Notes under the pieces: model-generated
The model's database searches: none
The model's input: the letters and a program-made list of their open reading frames with translations, nothing else
Told to the model about the DNA's origin: nothing
Source of the DNA: a bacterium
Lineage (GTDB): Bacteria; Vulcanimicrobiota; Vulcanimicrobiia; Vulcanimicrobiales; Vulcanimicrobiaceae
DNA: 64,000 nt
NCBI GenBank assembly: GCA_021805775.1
Contig: JAJZED010000012.1
Location: 1 to 64,000, forward strand
Direction of reading: 5' to 3'
Made by a program: the position numbers and the translations under genes
Shown here: positions 7,675 to 15,055 of the stretch, in pieces
How positions within the stretch are numbered: position 1 is the stretch's first letter
Layout: every line of letters starts with the position of its first letter

Positions 7675-8684
7675 CGCGTAGCCTGCGGGAGCGCGCGAGC
7701 GAGAAAGGCCCAGATCGTCGACCAGGCTTCTCTCGATGCGATCGCATCGCCGAGAGCCGTGCCGCCGAAATCCATCCTCGCTCCGCCGCCCATTGGATAC
7801 GACGTTATTGCCGATTTCGCCCCGTGCATCGCCCAGAGGAACGTATGCCCGGCTCGAACGTAGACGATGCGGCGATCGGCGTAGGGATGATGGTGCGCCT
7901 TGAGATAGCTCATCGCCATCGCGCACTGCCGCGGCGAATTCCACATCTCATCGTCGCTGCCGGCGAGGCATAGCACCGGGCCACGAATGCGCTGCAACGG
8001 AAAGAACGCGGCCCGTACCTGCGCCGGGTCGGCATCGAGCGAGAGATCGTAGAGAGCCCGCAGCTTGATTGGCCCCCCGTGCTCGAACTGCGCGACGATC
8101 GCCGCGCTTGCGTTCTTTGAGACGGGCACGCATGGAAGCGCTTTCCCGCGGTAGCTCCACGAACAGCCCGAGGGAGTATCGTTTGCACCGAGCCCCATAA
8201 ATGCAACCGGGGAGGGCACGTCGGCGACGACCGCTTTAATCTGCGGATAAGTCGACGCCGCAAGGAGCGCAAATTCGCCTCCCTTCGAGCCGCCGAAAAT
8301 GCCGATCTCCGCAGGATTCACGTCGCGGCGCGCGGCGACGGCGCGCAATGCTCGCCCCACGATTTCGACCGGAACGTTGACGAGATACTTCGGTAGACCG
8401 GGTAGCCCGAAATACGCGACGGTGACGGCAACGTAGCCGCGCGCGGCAAAGAGCGGCGCAATTTTCGGCATCGTCGAGTTCCCGCCCTCAGAGCCGCCGA
8501 GTAACAGAATCGCGGGGTGCCGTCCCGGCGTCGGTGGCGCACAAATCGTGCCGATAAACGCTGCGCTGACGTTGGTACAGCCGGCAGGGAGCGCTGCGGC
8601 CGTGGGAGGTTCCGCTGCCGAGGCAACGCATGCGGCGAGCACGCTGATGCTTATCACGAGTACGAGCGCGATGAAGTGTTTCAT
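7671..8684 (-). CDS. BAAT/dienelactone-hydrolase-like alpha/beta-hydrolase lipoprotein
   Basis: 337 residues. The N-terminus carries a lipobox-like LAAC (Cys19), so the protein is probably lipid-anchored or secreted. The alpha/beta-hydrolase core includes GRHPAILLLGGSEGG, the nucleophile elbow GIFGGSKGGEFALL, an acidic site in CLAGSDDEMW and a terminal His in VRAGHTFL. This arrangement matches the BAAT C-terminal/acyl-CoA thioesterase family; the true substrate is unknown. The stop overlaps the ABC ATPase start, and the gene itself overlaps the regulator upstream. Confidence 0.82.
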   Translation of the reverse strand: MKHFIALVLVISISVLAACVASAAEPPTAAALPAGCTNVSAAFIGTICAPPTPGRHPAILLLGGSEGGNSTMPKIAPLFAARGYVAVTVAYFGLPGLPKYLVNVPVEIVGRALRAVAARRDVNPAEIGIFGGSKGGEFALLAASTYPQIKAVVADVPSPVAFMGLGANDTPSGCSWSYRGKALPCVPVSKNASAAIVAQFEHGGPIKLRALYDLSLDADPAQVRAAFFPLQRIRGPVLCLAGSDDEMWNSPRQCAMAMSYLKAHHHPYADRRIVYVRAGHTFLWAMHGAKSAITSYPMGGGARMDFGGTALGDAIASREAWSTIWAFLARALPQATR

Positions 8685-8965
8685 GATTGTAGATCCTTAT
8701 CGAGTAGCGATTGCAACGAATGGACGTGGGCGATCATGCGCTCGCGGCCGAGCGAAGTAAGGCGATAACGCGAGTGCGGACGACGGTCGACGAAGCTCTT
8801 CTCTTCCTCGACGTATTGGTTTTCGACGAGTTTTGCGAGGTGCGCGCTGAGATTGCCGTTCGTCGTTGCGACGGATTTTTGGAGGTCGCTAAAACTCGCC
8901 CACTCCGAGGCGAGGAGCTCCGCGACGACGGCAAGCCGAATCTTCGAGAGCAAGAGGTCGTCCAT
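8681..8965 (-). CDS. Winged-helix transcriptional regulator
   Basis: A compact 94-residue protein. SDLQKSVATTNGNLSAHLAKL is the helix-turn-helix and RRPHSRYRLTSLGRERM the wing, as in the MarR-like one-domain regulators that are often co-transcribed with a small membrane protein and an exporter. Its ATG shares a base with the TGA of the upstream membrane gene (TGATG). It probably controls this operon; a palindrome near 9581-9590 is a candidate site. Confidence 0.85.
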   Translation of the reverse strand: MDDLLLSKIRLAVVAELLASEWASFSDLQKSVATTNGNLSAHLAKLVENQYVEEEKSFVDRRPHSRYRLTSLGRERMIAHVHSLQSLLDKDLQS

Positions 8966-9549
8966 CAATCGACGGCACACGAAGCCGCAAGCATTTCGAC
9001 AACGCCGAAGCCCGCGTATCCAACGAGCATTCCCGCCGAGAGCGCGTACCCGGCGAAATCCGGCCAAATATTCGCCGCGGCGAGCGAGAGTAAGAGAGCG
9101 ATCCCACCGACGAGTGCGCGGCGATTTCCGTGCATCGCAACGTACAGCACGACGATGCTCGCTCCGAAGCTCCAAACCGCCGCCAGGCCGAGCGGGCCAA
9201 AGATGTTCGCGCCAAAGAGCTCGATGAAAAAGATGGCGAAGGTGACGGTCATCGCCACTTTCAGTACGGTGAGAAATTCACGCTCCAAAAAACTGGGTCG
9301 TGCTTTGCGGGAGCTCCGGCCCCGCCAGATCGAAAAGGCGACGGCCGCGAACGCCGCCCCCCAGGCGATCCAGATGAAATTCGCCGGGAGGTTGCGATCG
9401 GCGATGAGCTGGTACATCAGCGACATCGTCGCCGACGCGATCCCCCAGACAACGAAATACTCCGCCCCGACATTCAGGCGCGTGGAGGTGCGCTCGACGA
9501 TGCGATCGACCATCGCCAGGTGCTCGCGAGCCTCGGAATCTTCAATCAT
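8965..9549 (-). CDS. Integral membrane protein of unknown function
   Basis: About 194 residues from the ATG at 9549, with an acidic cytoplasmic N-terminus (IEDSEAREHLAMVDRIVERT) and about five hydrophobic segments. It is the first gene of the leftward operon that continues with the winged-helix regulator, esterase and ABC exporter. Membrane proteins in this position often modulate the partner regulator, but nothing in the sequence proves that. GGGGAAGATGG lies just upstream of the start. Confidence 0.75.
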   Translation of the reverse strand: MIEDSEAREHLAMVDRIVERTSTRLNVGAEYFVVWGIASATMSLMYQLIADRNLPANFIWIAWGAAFAAVAFSIWRGRSSRKARPSFLEREFLTVLKVAMTVTFAIFFIELFGANIFGPLGLAAVWSFGASIVVLYVAMHGNRRALVGGIALLLSLAAANIWPDFAGYALSAGMLVGYAGFGVVEMLAASCAVD

Positions 9550-9580
9550 TCCATCTTCCCCATAAAGTAGTTTGCGTTTT

Positions 9581-9590
9581 AGACTAGTCT
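9581..9590. promoter_or_regulatory. Perfect 10-base palindrome upstream of the regulator operon
   Basis: AGACTAGTCT lies 31 bases upstream of the leftward operon's first start codon and about 45 bases upstream of the rplU -35 box. It is a candidate operator for the operon's winged-helix regulator. No clear -10/-35 pair for the leftward operon could be settled. Confidence 0.35.
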
Positions 9591-9635
9591 GTTGTACAGG
9601 AAGCCCTCCTCGCGCGTCAAGCCCCTCCTGGGTCG

Positions 9636-9664
9636 TTGACAGGCTTCGGGCTTCGGAGTAAAGT
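9636..9664 (+). promoter_or_regulatory. Strong sigma70-type promoter of rplU
   Basis: TTGACA (9636-9641) and TAAAGT (9659-9664) are separated by exactly 17 bases. The expected start of transcription is about 9671, only four bases before the rplU ATG at 9675. The message would thus lack a leader with a Shine-Dalgarno. Confidence 0.75.
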
Positions 9665-9674
9665 CCCATGAGTT

Positions 9675-9989
9675 ATGTACGCAGTTATCGAGAGCGGCGG
9701 TAAACAGTACCGCGTTGCTGAAGGCGATATTATTCGCACGGATTTGATCGAGAGCGAAGTGGGTGCCGATGTCACCTTCGATCGCGTCGTGCTCGCCGGT
9801 TCCGGCGCCGACGTAAAGATCGGAACCCCGGTGCTCAGCGGCGCGAGCGTCGTCGGCACGGTGCTTCGCCAGGCGAAAGACAAGAAGATTCTCGTCTTCC
9901 GCTACAAGCCCAAGAAGCGCGTTCGCAAGCTCATCGGCCATCGTCAGCACTTCGCCGAGGTAAAGATCACCAAGATCAACCTCGCGTAG
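9675..9989 (+). CDS. rplU: 50S ribosomal protein L21
   Basis: The 104-residue product is full length and typical: MYAVIESGGKQYRVAEGDII at the start and the basic FRYKPKKRVRKLIGHRQ stretch that contacts 23S rRNA. It is followed after 7 bases by prp, as in the rplU-prp-rpmA operon of many bacteria, but rpmA is not the next gene here. The promoter places the transcript start almost at the ATG. Confidence 0.97.
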   Translation: MYAVIESGGKQYRVAEGDIIRTDLIESEVGADVTFDRVVLAGSGADVKIGTPVLSGASVVGTVLRQAKDKKILVFRYKPKKRVRKLIGHRQHFAEVKITKINLA

Positions 9990-9996
9990 GAGCGAC

Positions 9997-10338
9997 GTGT
10001 TCCGCGTTACGTTTTGCGAGGACAGCCGGCAACGGCTGTCCTCGTTCGTTGCCGAGGGGCATACCGAACTCGCCCCCCACGGCGAAGATATCGTCTGCGC
10101 CGCCGTCTCGGCGATCCTTCAGGCCGCTCGGCTCGGCCTCGAAGCGCATGCCGGGTTGCAGATCTCGGTTCGCCAGCGCAGCGGCGATATGGAGCTGCGC
10201 GTCGCCGAGCCGGAGCGTGGGCGCGAAGATGTCCGGGCGATCCTGAGCACCGCGCTCCTCGCCTGCGAAGCGATCGCCGCCCAATATCCCCTCGCCGTGT
10301 GCGTCCGGCGCGAAACCGAAGCGCCCGTCCGGCAGTAG
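9997..10338 (+). CDS. prp: Ribosomal-processing cysteine protease Prp
   Basis: A 113-residue homologue of Prp (YsxB). Both catalytic residues known from the Staphylococcus aureus enzyme are present at the same numbers: His22 in EGHTEL and Cys34 in DIVCAAVSAI. Prp removes an N-terminal extension from ribosomal protein L27 before assembly. AGGAG lies 4-9 bases before the GTG start. Its presence predicts an L27 with a cleavable N-terminus elsewhere in this genome. Confidence 0.9.
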   Translation: MFRVTFCEDSRQRLSSFVAEGHTELAPHGEDIVCAAVSAILQAARLGLEAHAGLQISVRQRSGDMELRVAEPERGREDVRAILSTALLACEAIAAQYPLAVCVRRETEAPVRQ

Positions 10339-10368
10339 TGAAGCGATGACCGTTAGAAAGGGAACTCC

Positions 10369-10593
10369 ATGACCGACTCACTGCACCAACATGCCGAACC
10401 CTCATCGAACCAGCCCGACGATAACGAACTTGGGAAAGCGCTGCTCGTCGGCGTACTCGGCGGGGTGCTCTCAGCTGTCGGGTACGTCATCTACCGCCGC
10501 CTGCCCGACGAACAGCGCGACCGCCTGCACGACCAGGTGCGAACGGTTGTCAGCGCGCGCATCAACGATCTCCGCCAAAACTTCAATCTTTAG
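10369..10593 (+). CDS. Small single-pass membrane protein
   Basis: A 74-residue protein: a polar acidic N-terminus, one membrane helix (ALLVGVLGGVLSAVGYVIY) and a charged tail. GAAAGG lies shortly before the ATG. It occupies the position where rpmA would be expected after prp. The family is not recognised. The 3' end overlaps the convergent tatA/B-like gene by 11 bases. Confidence 0.65.
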   Translation: MTDSLHQHAEPSSNQPDDNELGKALLVGVLGGVLSAVGYVIYRRLPDEQRDRLHDQVRTVVSARINDLRQNFNL

Positions 10594-10825
10594 GCGGTAA
10601 CGGCTCCTCGTGCGGGGGCGCGAGCGGAGCCGGGCTCGGCGCCGGCGGGGTACTCTGCTGCGCGGCATCGGCGGCTCGCTCCATCTCGGCAACGAAGTTC
10701 GCCGAGGCATTCTGGAGATCGCGGGTCACTTTCCCGAACTGACGCATCATTCCGGGGAGTTTATCGGGGCCGAAGAGCAGTAGGGCTAGCATGCTGACGA
10801 CGGCTATATCGGGAACGGAAAACAT
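10583..10825 (-). CDS. TatA/TatB-family Sec-independent translocase subunit
   Basis: Starting at the ATG at 10825, the 80-residue product has a short N-terminal membrane helix (IAVVSMLALLLF), the hinge FGPDKLPGMMRQFGKVTRD and an amphipathic helix, then a Pro-rich tail. This is the TatA/TatB architecture. Whether it acts as TatA or TatB cannot be decided; tatC is not nearby. An upstream GTG/ATG (10873) would add 16 residues. Confidence 0.85.
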   Translation of the reverse strand: MFSVPDIAVVSMLALLLFGPDKLPGMMRQFGKVTRDLQNASANFVAEMERAADAAQQSTPPAPSPAPLAPPHEEPLPPKD

Positions 10826-10863
10826 CTCCCGGGGATGATTCGGCAGGCCTCCCTCCACGACCC

Positions 10864-11355
10864 GTGCAAGCAAGCGACTCCAACACCGTGAAAATAATTT
10901 ACACGCGCGGCAACCGCGAAGAGACGCTCGCTTCGCTGGGGACCTTACGCAAGGTTCTCAACCGGTTCGTGCGTCGACGCGTCTTCTACGAGATCAGCAG
11001 CCGCAGCCGCCGGGGGCACGAATTTTTCTCGGCTAAAGATACCTTCACGGTCGGCGCGATCGAAGTGAGCAACCGCGAGCATCTGCAAATTCTTATCTTC
11101 GACGCGCGCAAACACGAACGATCGATCGAGATCATCAATCCGCAAGCGATGCGGATCTACGACGAATCGCCCGACCGAAACTTTGCCGTTTCGTTCCTCT
11201 GCGAGAATGGTGACTTCGAGACGCGCGTTTACCTTCGCGAAGAAGGCGCCGACGAGATGTTGCCGCCCGAAGGCCAAGGGCTTGAGTGCCTCTCTCTGCC
11301 GCAGTTGTTCGACTACATCCGCGATATTACGACGGTGGAAAGAACTACAACTTAA
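10864..11355 (+). CDS. Conserved-looking cytoplasmic protein of unknown function
   Basis: A 163-residue soluble protein beginning at GTG, with no signal or membrane segment. It has a basic region near residues 28-52 (LRKVLNRFVRRRVFYEISSR) and a mixed alpha/beta remainder. I do not recognise a family. It overlaps the convergent gene on the other strand by 11 bases and is divergent from the tatA/B-like gene. Confidence 0.6.
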   Translation: MQASDSNTVKIIYTRGNREETLASLGTLRKVLNRFVRRRVFYEISSRSRRGHEFFSAKDTFTVGAIEVSNREHLQILIFDARKHERSIEIINPQAMRIYDESPDRNFAVSFLCENGDFETRVYLREEGADEMLPPEGQGLECLSLPQLFDYIRDITTVERTTT

Positions 11356-11941
11356 AGAGCGCGTCGGTCACTTTTCCGGGCTCGACGCGCAACTGCGCGA
11401 GGACGCCCGGAGAACGAACCGCCTCTGCGGCAAATCCGATGCCGATGTGATGGGGCATCAAGCGCCCGTCCGCGCGACGCGCGCCTTCGGTGAAAATCGC
11501 GAACGATTCGTGGCTGAGCCAAATGCGTTCGTCGCCGTTGCCGCAGGTAAAAGCGAGCGTGTCGTAGCGCTGCATCGGCGGCGGTTCGCCGCGACTGCTC
11601 GCCGGCTCTACTACCGGGTCGGCGACCGCGCGCGGATCTTCGAGTGCATCCTCCCGCTTCGTCGCGCGCATCCCTTCGCCAAAATGCGTTTGGTTCGCTT
11701 CGGCTGCGGCGACGAGCGCGCGCTCGCGCTCGGCTTTCCGCACTTCGAAGAGCCCGTCGAGCTTCTCCCGATCGACGACGTCGGCGAGCGCCGCACCGAC
11801 CACCGGGTCATCCATCAGCGCAAGCAATAGCGCGTACGAACTCACGAAACGCTCGCCCATACGGTTCGCGTGAGCGGCAGCGCCGCGCATGAGGGTAAAG
11901 AGCTCGTCGGAGATCGGAAGTTGGTCCTGCGCTTCGGCCAT
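11345..11941 (-). CDS. Hypothetical protein with a Clp-N-like helical start
   Basis: 198 residues. The first 75 (ELFTLMRGAAAHANRMGERF, then SSYALLLALMDDPVVGAALAD) resemble the repeat domain found at the N-terminus of ClpA/ClpC, which binds adaptors. The second half has no recognised motif. It lies head-to-head with trmD, 56 bases apart, so the two probably have back-to-back promoters. The function is unknown. Confidence 0.6.
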   Translation of the reverse strand: MAEAQDQLPISDELFTLMRGAAAHANRMGERFVSSYALLLALMDDPVVGAALADVVDREKLDGLFEVRKAERERALVAAAEANQTHFGEGMRATKREDALEDPRAVADPVVEPASSRGEPPPMQRYDTLAFTCGNGDERIWLSHESFAIFTEGARRADGRLMPHHIGIGFAAEAVRSPGVLAQLRVEPGKVTDALFKL

Positions 11942-11997
11942 AGGCGGCGCACTTTGCGCGTAGATGCCGCCGCACCTCTCACGCCGAAGGAAGCAGC

Positions 11998-12684
11998 GTG
12001 CTCGCCATCGACGTTATTACGCTCTTCCCCGAGATCTTCGCCCCCTACGTCGGCCTCTCGATTATCGGCCGCGCGGTCGAGGCCGGTTTGGTAACGATTC
12101 GCTACCACCACCTGCTCGATGCCCTCGAGGGGCGCGAGCGTGCCGACGACGCCCCATTCGGCGGCGGAGCCGGAATGGTGATGCGGCTCGCCCCCATCGC
12201 CCGCTGCCTCGACTCCATCCTCGAGAGCGCGGAGGAACCCGCCGAAGCGCGCCTCCTGCTGCTGCCCTCTCCTAGCGGCCCCCGCTTCACCCAGGAGAGC
12301 GCGCGGCGCTTCGTGGGATACCGACGGCTCGTCTTCGTCTGCGGACACTACGAGGGGATCGACGAGCGGCTCGGCACGCTCTTCCCGCTTGAGGAGTTCT
12401 CGCTCGGCGACTTCGTGCTTACGGGCGGCGAGTTACCGGCCCTAGCGGCGATCGATGCGACGGTCCGGCTGATCGAGGGAGCCCTCCGCGAGGAGTCGCG
12501 CGAGCAAGAGTCCTTCTCGGGCAGCCTGCTCGACTATCCGAGCTATACGCGTCCGGCACGCTTTCGCGGGGTCGACGTCCCCGAAGTCCTCCTCTCCGGC
12601 GACCACGCCCGTATCGCCGAATGGCGTCGGGAGGAATCCCGCCGGCGCACCCAAGAGCGCCGTCCGGAGTTGCAGGGGGAGTGA
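11998..12684 (+). CDS. trmD: tRNA (guanine37-N1)-methyltransferase
   Basis: The 228-residue enzyme methylates G37 of tRNAs, preventing frameshifts. The knot region that binds S-adenosylmethionine is clear: LVFVCGHYEGIDERL and EFSLGDFVLTGGELPALAAI. PFGGGAGMVM is also typical. The start is GTG with AAGGAAG upstream. As in most bacteria it precedes rplS; rpsP and rimM, usually upstream, are absent. Confidence 0.96.
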   Translation: MLAIDVITLFPEIFAPYVGLSIIGRAVEAGLVTIRYHHLLDALEGRERADDAPFGGGAGMVMRLAPIARCLDSILESAEEPAEARLLLLPSPSGPRFTQESARRFVGYRRLVFVCGHYEGIDERLGTLFPLEEFSLGDFVLTGGELPALAAIDATVRLIEGALREESREQESFSGSLLDYPSYTRPARFRGVDVPEVLLSGDHARIAEWRREESRRRTQERRPELQGE

Positions 12685-12728
12685 GCCCGTGATATAGTCC
12701 GGGGGTTGTCTCGGCGCACGAGTGCGCC
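12670..12728 (+). promoter_or_regulatory. Promoter and leader hairpin of rplS
   Basis: TTGCAG (12670-12675) and TATAGT (12693-12698), 17 bases apart, overlap the end of trmD and would start rplS transcription near 12705. The leader then forms a GGCGCAC-GA-GTGCGCC hairpin (12713-12728) about 25 bases before the rplS ATG. This would allow L19 to be expressed separately from trmD. Confidence 0.5.
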
Positions 12729-12753
12729 GCTCTATTGTTACGGACAGGATGCC

Positions 12754-13104
12754 ATGAACGTCATCGATACTCTCGAGCGCGAACAGCTCAAGCCCACGGT
12801 CCCCGATATGCGCTCGGGCGACACGGTTAAAGTTTTCTCCAAGGTCGTCGAAGGCGGCAAAGAGCGCACGCAGATGTTTGAAGGCGTCGTCACCGCTCGC
12901 AAGAGCGGCGGGCTCGGCGAGTGCATCGTCGTTCGTCGCGTCGCCCACGGCGTCGGCGTCGAGAAAACGTTCTTGCTCCATAGCCCGCGCGTCGAGAAAA
13001 TCGAGATCAGCAAGCGCGGCATCGTCCGCCGCAGCCGTCTCTATTACCTCAGCGATCTCGTCGGGAAAGCCGCGCGCATCAAAGAGAGAAAGACCGCGCG
13101 ATAG
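12754..13104 (+). CDS. rplS: 50S ribosomal protein L19
   Basis: 116 residues from the ATG at 12754, with the standard L19 features: SGDTVKVFSKVVEGGKERTQ, FEGVVTARKSGGL, ECIVVRRVAHGVGVEKTFLL and SPRVEKIEISKRGIVRRSRL. It sits at the 30S-50S interface. It follows trmD by 69 bases and has its own apparent promoter. The signal peptidase gene begins near or overlapping its end. Confidence 0.97.
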   Translation: MNVIDTLEREQLKPTVPDMRSGDTVKVFSKVVEGGKERTQMFEGVVTARKSGGLGECIVVRRVAHGVGVEKTFLLHSPRVEKIEISKRGIVRRSRLYYLSDLVGKAARIKERKTAR

Positions 13105-13141
13105 GGCCACGGCGCTGCTCGCGTTCTTCGCCCTCATCGCG

Positions 13142-13783
13142 TTGCTCGTCGCCGTATTTCTGCGAGCGTTGCCGTTTCGGCAACGCTCGCTTCTTTTATC
13201 TCGCGATATCGCACTCGTCGTGGGATTAATCGCGCTCTTCCTCGCGCCGTTTACTATTCGCCTCTTCGTCGTGCCATCGATCTCCATGGAACCGACCCTG
13301 CGGGTCGGCGACGTCATACTTGTCGATCGCCTGCAAACTTTGCTCGGGCTGGCGCCGGCAAACGGCAGCATCGTCGTCTTCCGCCCGCCGCATAAAGTTG
13401 CAACGACCGATTTCGTCAAGCGAGTCGTCGCTCGCTCGGGCGATACATTCTCGCTCGTGGACGGCGTCGTCGAGCGAAACGGGCGCGCGATCCAGGAACC
13501 GTATCTCGCGAATCCTCCGGCCTACGATCTCGCGGTATCGAATTTCGAACTCGATCTCAACGGCGAGCCCTTGGCAGGGAACGCCGCCAGCATTCCCCCT
13601 CGTTCGCGGTGGGCGAGCGGCGACCGCGTGCCGAATGGGTATGCGCTCGTCCTTGGTGACAACCGAAATTATTCCGACGATTCGCACCTCTGGGGCTTTC
13701 TGCCGCTGCAAGGGCATATCGTCGGGCAAGCGATCGCCGTCGTGTGGCCGCTATCGCATATCGCACTCTTTAGCCTCGAATGA
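13142..13783 (+). CDS. lepB: Signal peptidase I (first of three)
   Basis: Type I signal peptidase with the Ser/Lys dyad: Ser in VPSISMEPTLRVGD and Lys in DFVKRVVARSGD. The C-terminal GDNRNYSDDSHLWG box is present. Two hydrophobic segments precede the catalytic domain, as in the next paralogue. The start is uncertain because there is no ATG; TTG 13142 is used here. CTG 13115 would include the whole first helix and GTG 13220 would drop it. A terminator-like hairpin lies inside the 5' coding region. Confidence 0.85.
   Translation: MLVAVFLRALPFRQRSLLLSRDIALVVGLIALFLAPFTIRLFVVPSISMEPTLRVGDVILVDRLQTLLGLAPANGSIVVFRPPHKVATTDFVKRVVARSGDTFSLVDGVVERNGRAIQEPYLANPPAYDLAVSNFELDLNGEPLAGNAASIPPRSRWASGDRVPNGYALVLGDNRNYSDDSHLWGFLPLQGHIVGQAIAVVWPLSHIALFSLE
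13162..13200 (+). terminator. Terminator-like hairpin within the start of lepB1
   Basis: GCGAGCGTTGCC (13162-13173) and its exact complement (13179-13190) form a 12-base-pair stem with a 5-base loop, followed by TTCTTTTAT. It lies 57 bases after the rplS stop. It would end or attenuate rplS transcription but falls within the apparent coding frame of the first signal peptidase. Confidence 0.6.
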
Positions 13784-13790
13784 AAGACGC

Positions 13791-14534
13791 ATGATAACTC
13801 CGCAGTTAATCGTTATTGTTGTCCTTATCCTCATCGTCGTACGCGTTATTTTTTCCTTACGTCCGGTAATCGCGGGAACGAACGGAAGAAGCCGAACGAT
13901 CGCGCGCGAGTATCTCGACGTCTTTATCTTTGCGGGAGCCGCCGCGTGGTTCGTCACCTCGTTCATCGGGCGCACCTATTTTATTCCATCGGGTTCGATG
14001 CTGCCGACGTTGCAGATCGGAGACTTGCTCGTCGTCGATAAGTTCGAATATCGTTTTCATCCGCCGCACGACGGCGATATTGCGGTCTTCCCTCCCCCGC
14101 TCCCAAGCCCCGACGATTTTATCAAACGCGTCATCGGCAGCCCGGGAGATACTATCGAAATCAAGGGCGGCACGGTCTTTCGCAACGGCGTTGCATTGAA
14201 AGAACCGTATATCGCGCAGCCCCCGGATTATTCATTGCAGATTCGCAACTACGATATTTACGTCAACGATGGCTACGGCTGGCAAGCGCTCGACCCGGCA
14301 CAAGCAAATATCCCGCCGCGCAAAGATTGGCTCGCCCCCAACCGCATACCACCGCACTGCTTTCTCATGCTCGGCGATAACCGTAACGATTCCGAAGATT
14401 CGCATATCTGGGGTTTCGCCCAGGATAGCGGACGCTTCTTTTCCGGCCCGCGCGCCGGCAAGCCGGCATCCTTTACCGGACGCGCGGTGCTCATCTTCTG
14501 GCCGTTCTCGCAGGCAAGAATTCTCCCGGGGTAA
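13791..14534 (+). CDS. lepB: Signal peptidase I (second of three)
   Basis: 247 residues: two N-terminal membrane segments (LIVIVVLILIVVRVIF and VFIFAGAAAWFVTSFI), catalytic Ser in IPSGSMLPTLQIGD, Lys in DFIKRVIGSPGD, and box E GDNRNDSEDSHIWGF. It removes signal peptides from exported preproteins at the outer face of the inner membrane. It starts 7 bases after the first paralogue's stop. It is the longest of the three and closest to the standard LepB form. Confidence 0.93.
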   Translation: MITPQLIVIVVLILIVVRVIFSLRPVIAGTNGRSRTIAREYLDVFIFAGAAAWFVTSFIGRTYFIPSGSMLPTLQIGDLLVVDKFEYRFHPPHDGDIAVFPPPLPSPDDFIKRVIGSPGDTIEIKGGTVFRNGVALKEPYIAQPPDYSLQIRNYDIYVNDGYGWQALDPAQANIPPRKDWLAPNRIPPHCFLMLGDNRNDSEDSHIWGFAQDSGRFFSGPRAGKPASFTGRAVLIFWPFSQARILPG

Positions 14535-14548
14535 AAATCTCTGTTCCC

Positions 14549-15055
14549 GTGTGGGAACGCGTGGGCCGAGCGGCGATCTTCCTCGGCGAGTCGATCGCTC
14601 TCCTCGCAATCGTTCTCGCGACGATCTTCGTTCGCATTCCCCAGGTCGACGGGGCCTCGATGGCTCCGACGATTCCCAGCGGGGCGATCGTCGTCACCGA
14701 GAGCCTCAGCGGAAATTTCTCGCCGCCGCAACGCGGCGAGATCGTGGCGTTCACGCTCGATCTCTCGCGCCGCGAGACCTATATCAAGCGCGTCGTCGCA
14801 CTCCCCGGGCAGCGGGTCCGTATTGACAACGGCGTCGTTTTCGTGAACGGTGTTCGCGTAGATGAACCGTTCGTCCGATTTCACGACACTCGCTCCATGC
14901 CCACGCTCGTCGTCCCGACCGGCAAACTTTTCGTGCTCGGGGACGACCGGCCACACAGCGAGGATTCGCGTTTCTTCGGTCCCATCGCCGAGTCGCACGT
15001 GATCGGGCGCGCGTGGTGGATTCTCTGGCCCTTCTCCCACTTCGGGCCGCTATGA
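14549..15055 (+). CDS. lepB: Signal peptidase I (third, short form)
   Basis: A shorter 168-residue paralogue with one membrane segment (ESIALLAIVLATIFV), Ser in DGASMAPTIPSG, Lys in TYIKRVVALPGQ and box E GDDRPHSEDSRFFG. It resembles the compact single-helix signal peptidases of Gram-positives. The start is GTG, 14 bases after the second paralogue. The TGA overlaps the rbgA ATG. Different substrate preference from its two neighbours is likely but not shown. Confidence 0.92.
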   Translation: MWERVGRAAIFLGESIALLAIVLATIFVRIPQVDGASMAPTIPSGAIVVTESLSGNFSPPQRGEIVAFTLDLSRRETYIKRVVALPGQRVRIDNGVVFVNGVRVDEPFVRFHDTRSMPTLVVPTGKLFVLGDDRPHSEDSRFFGPIAESHVIGRAWWILWPFSHFGPL

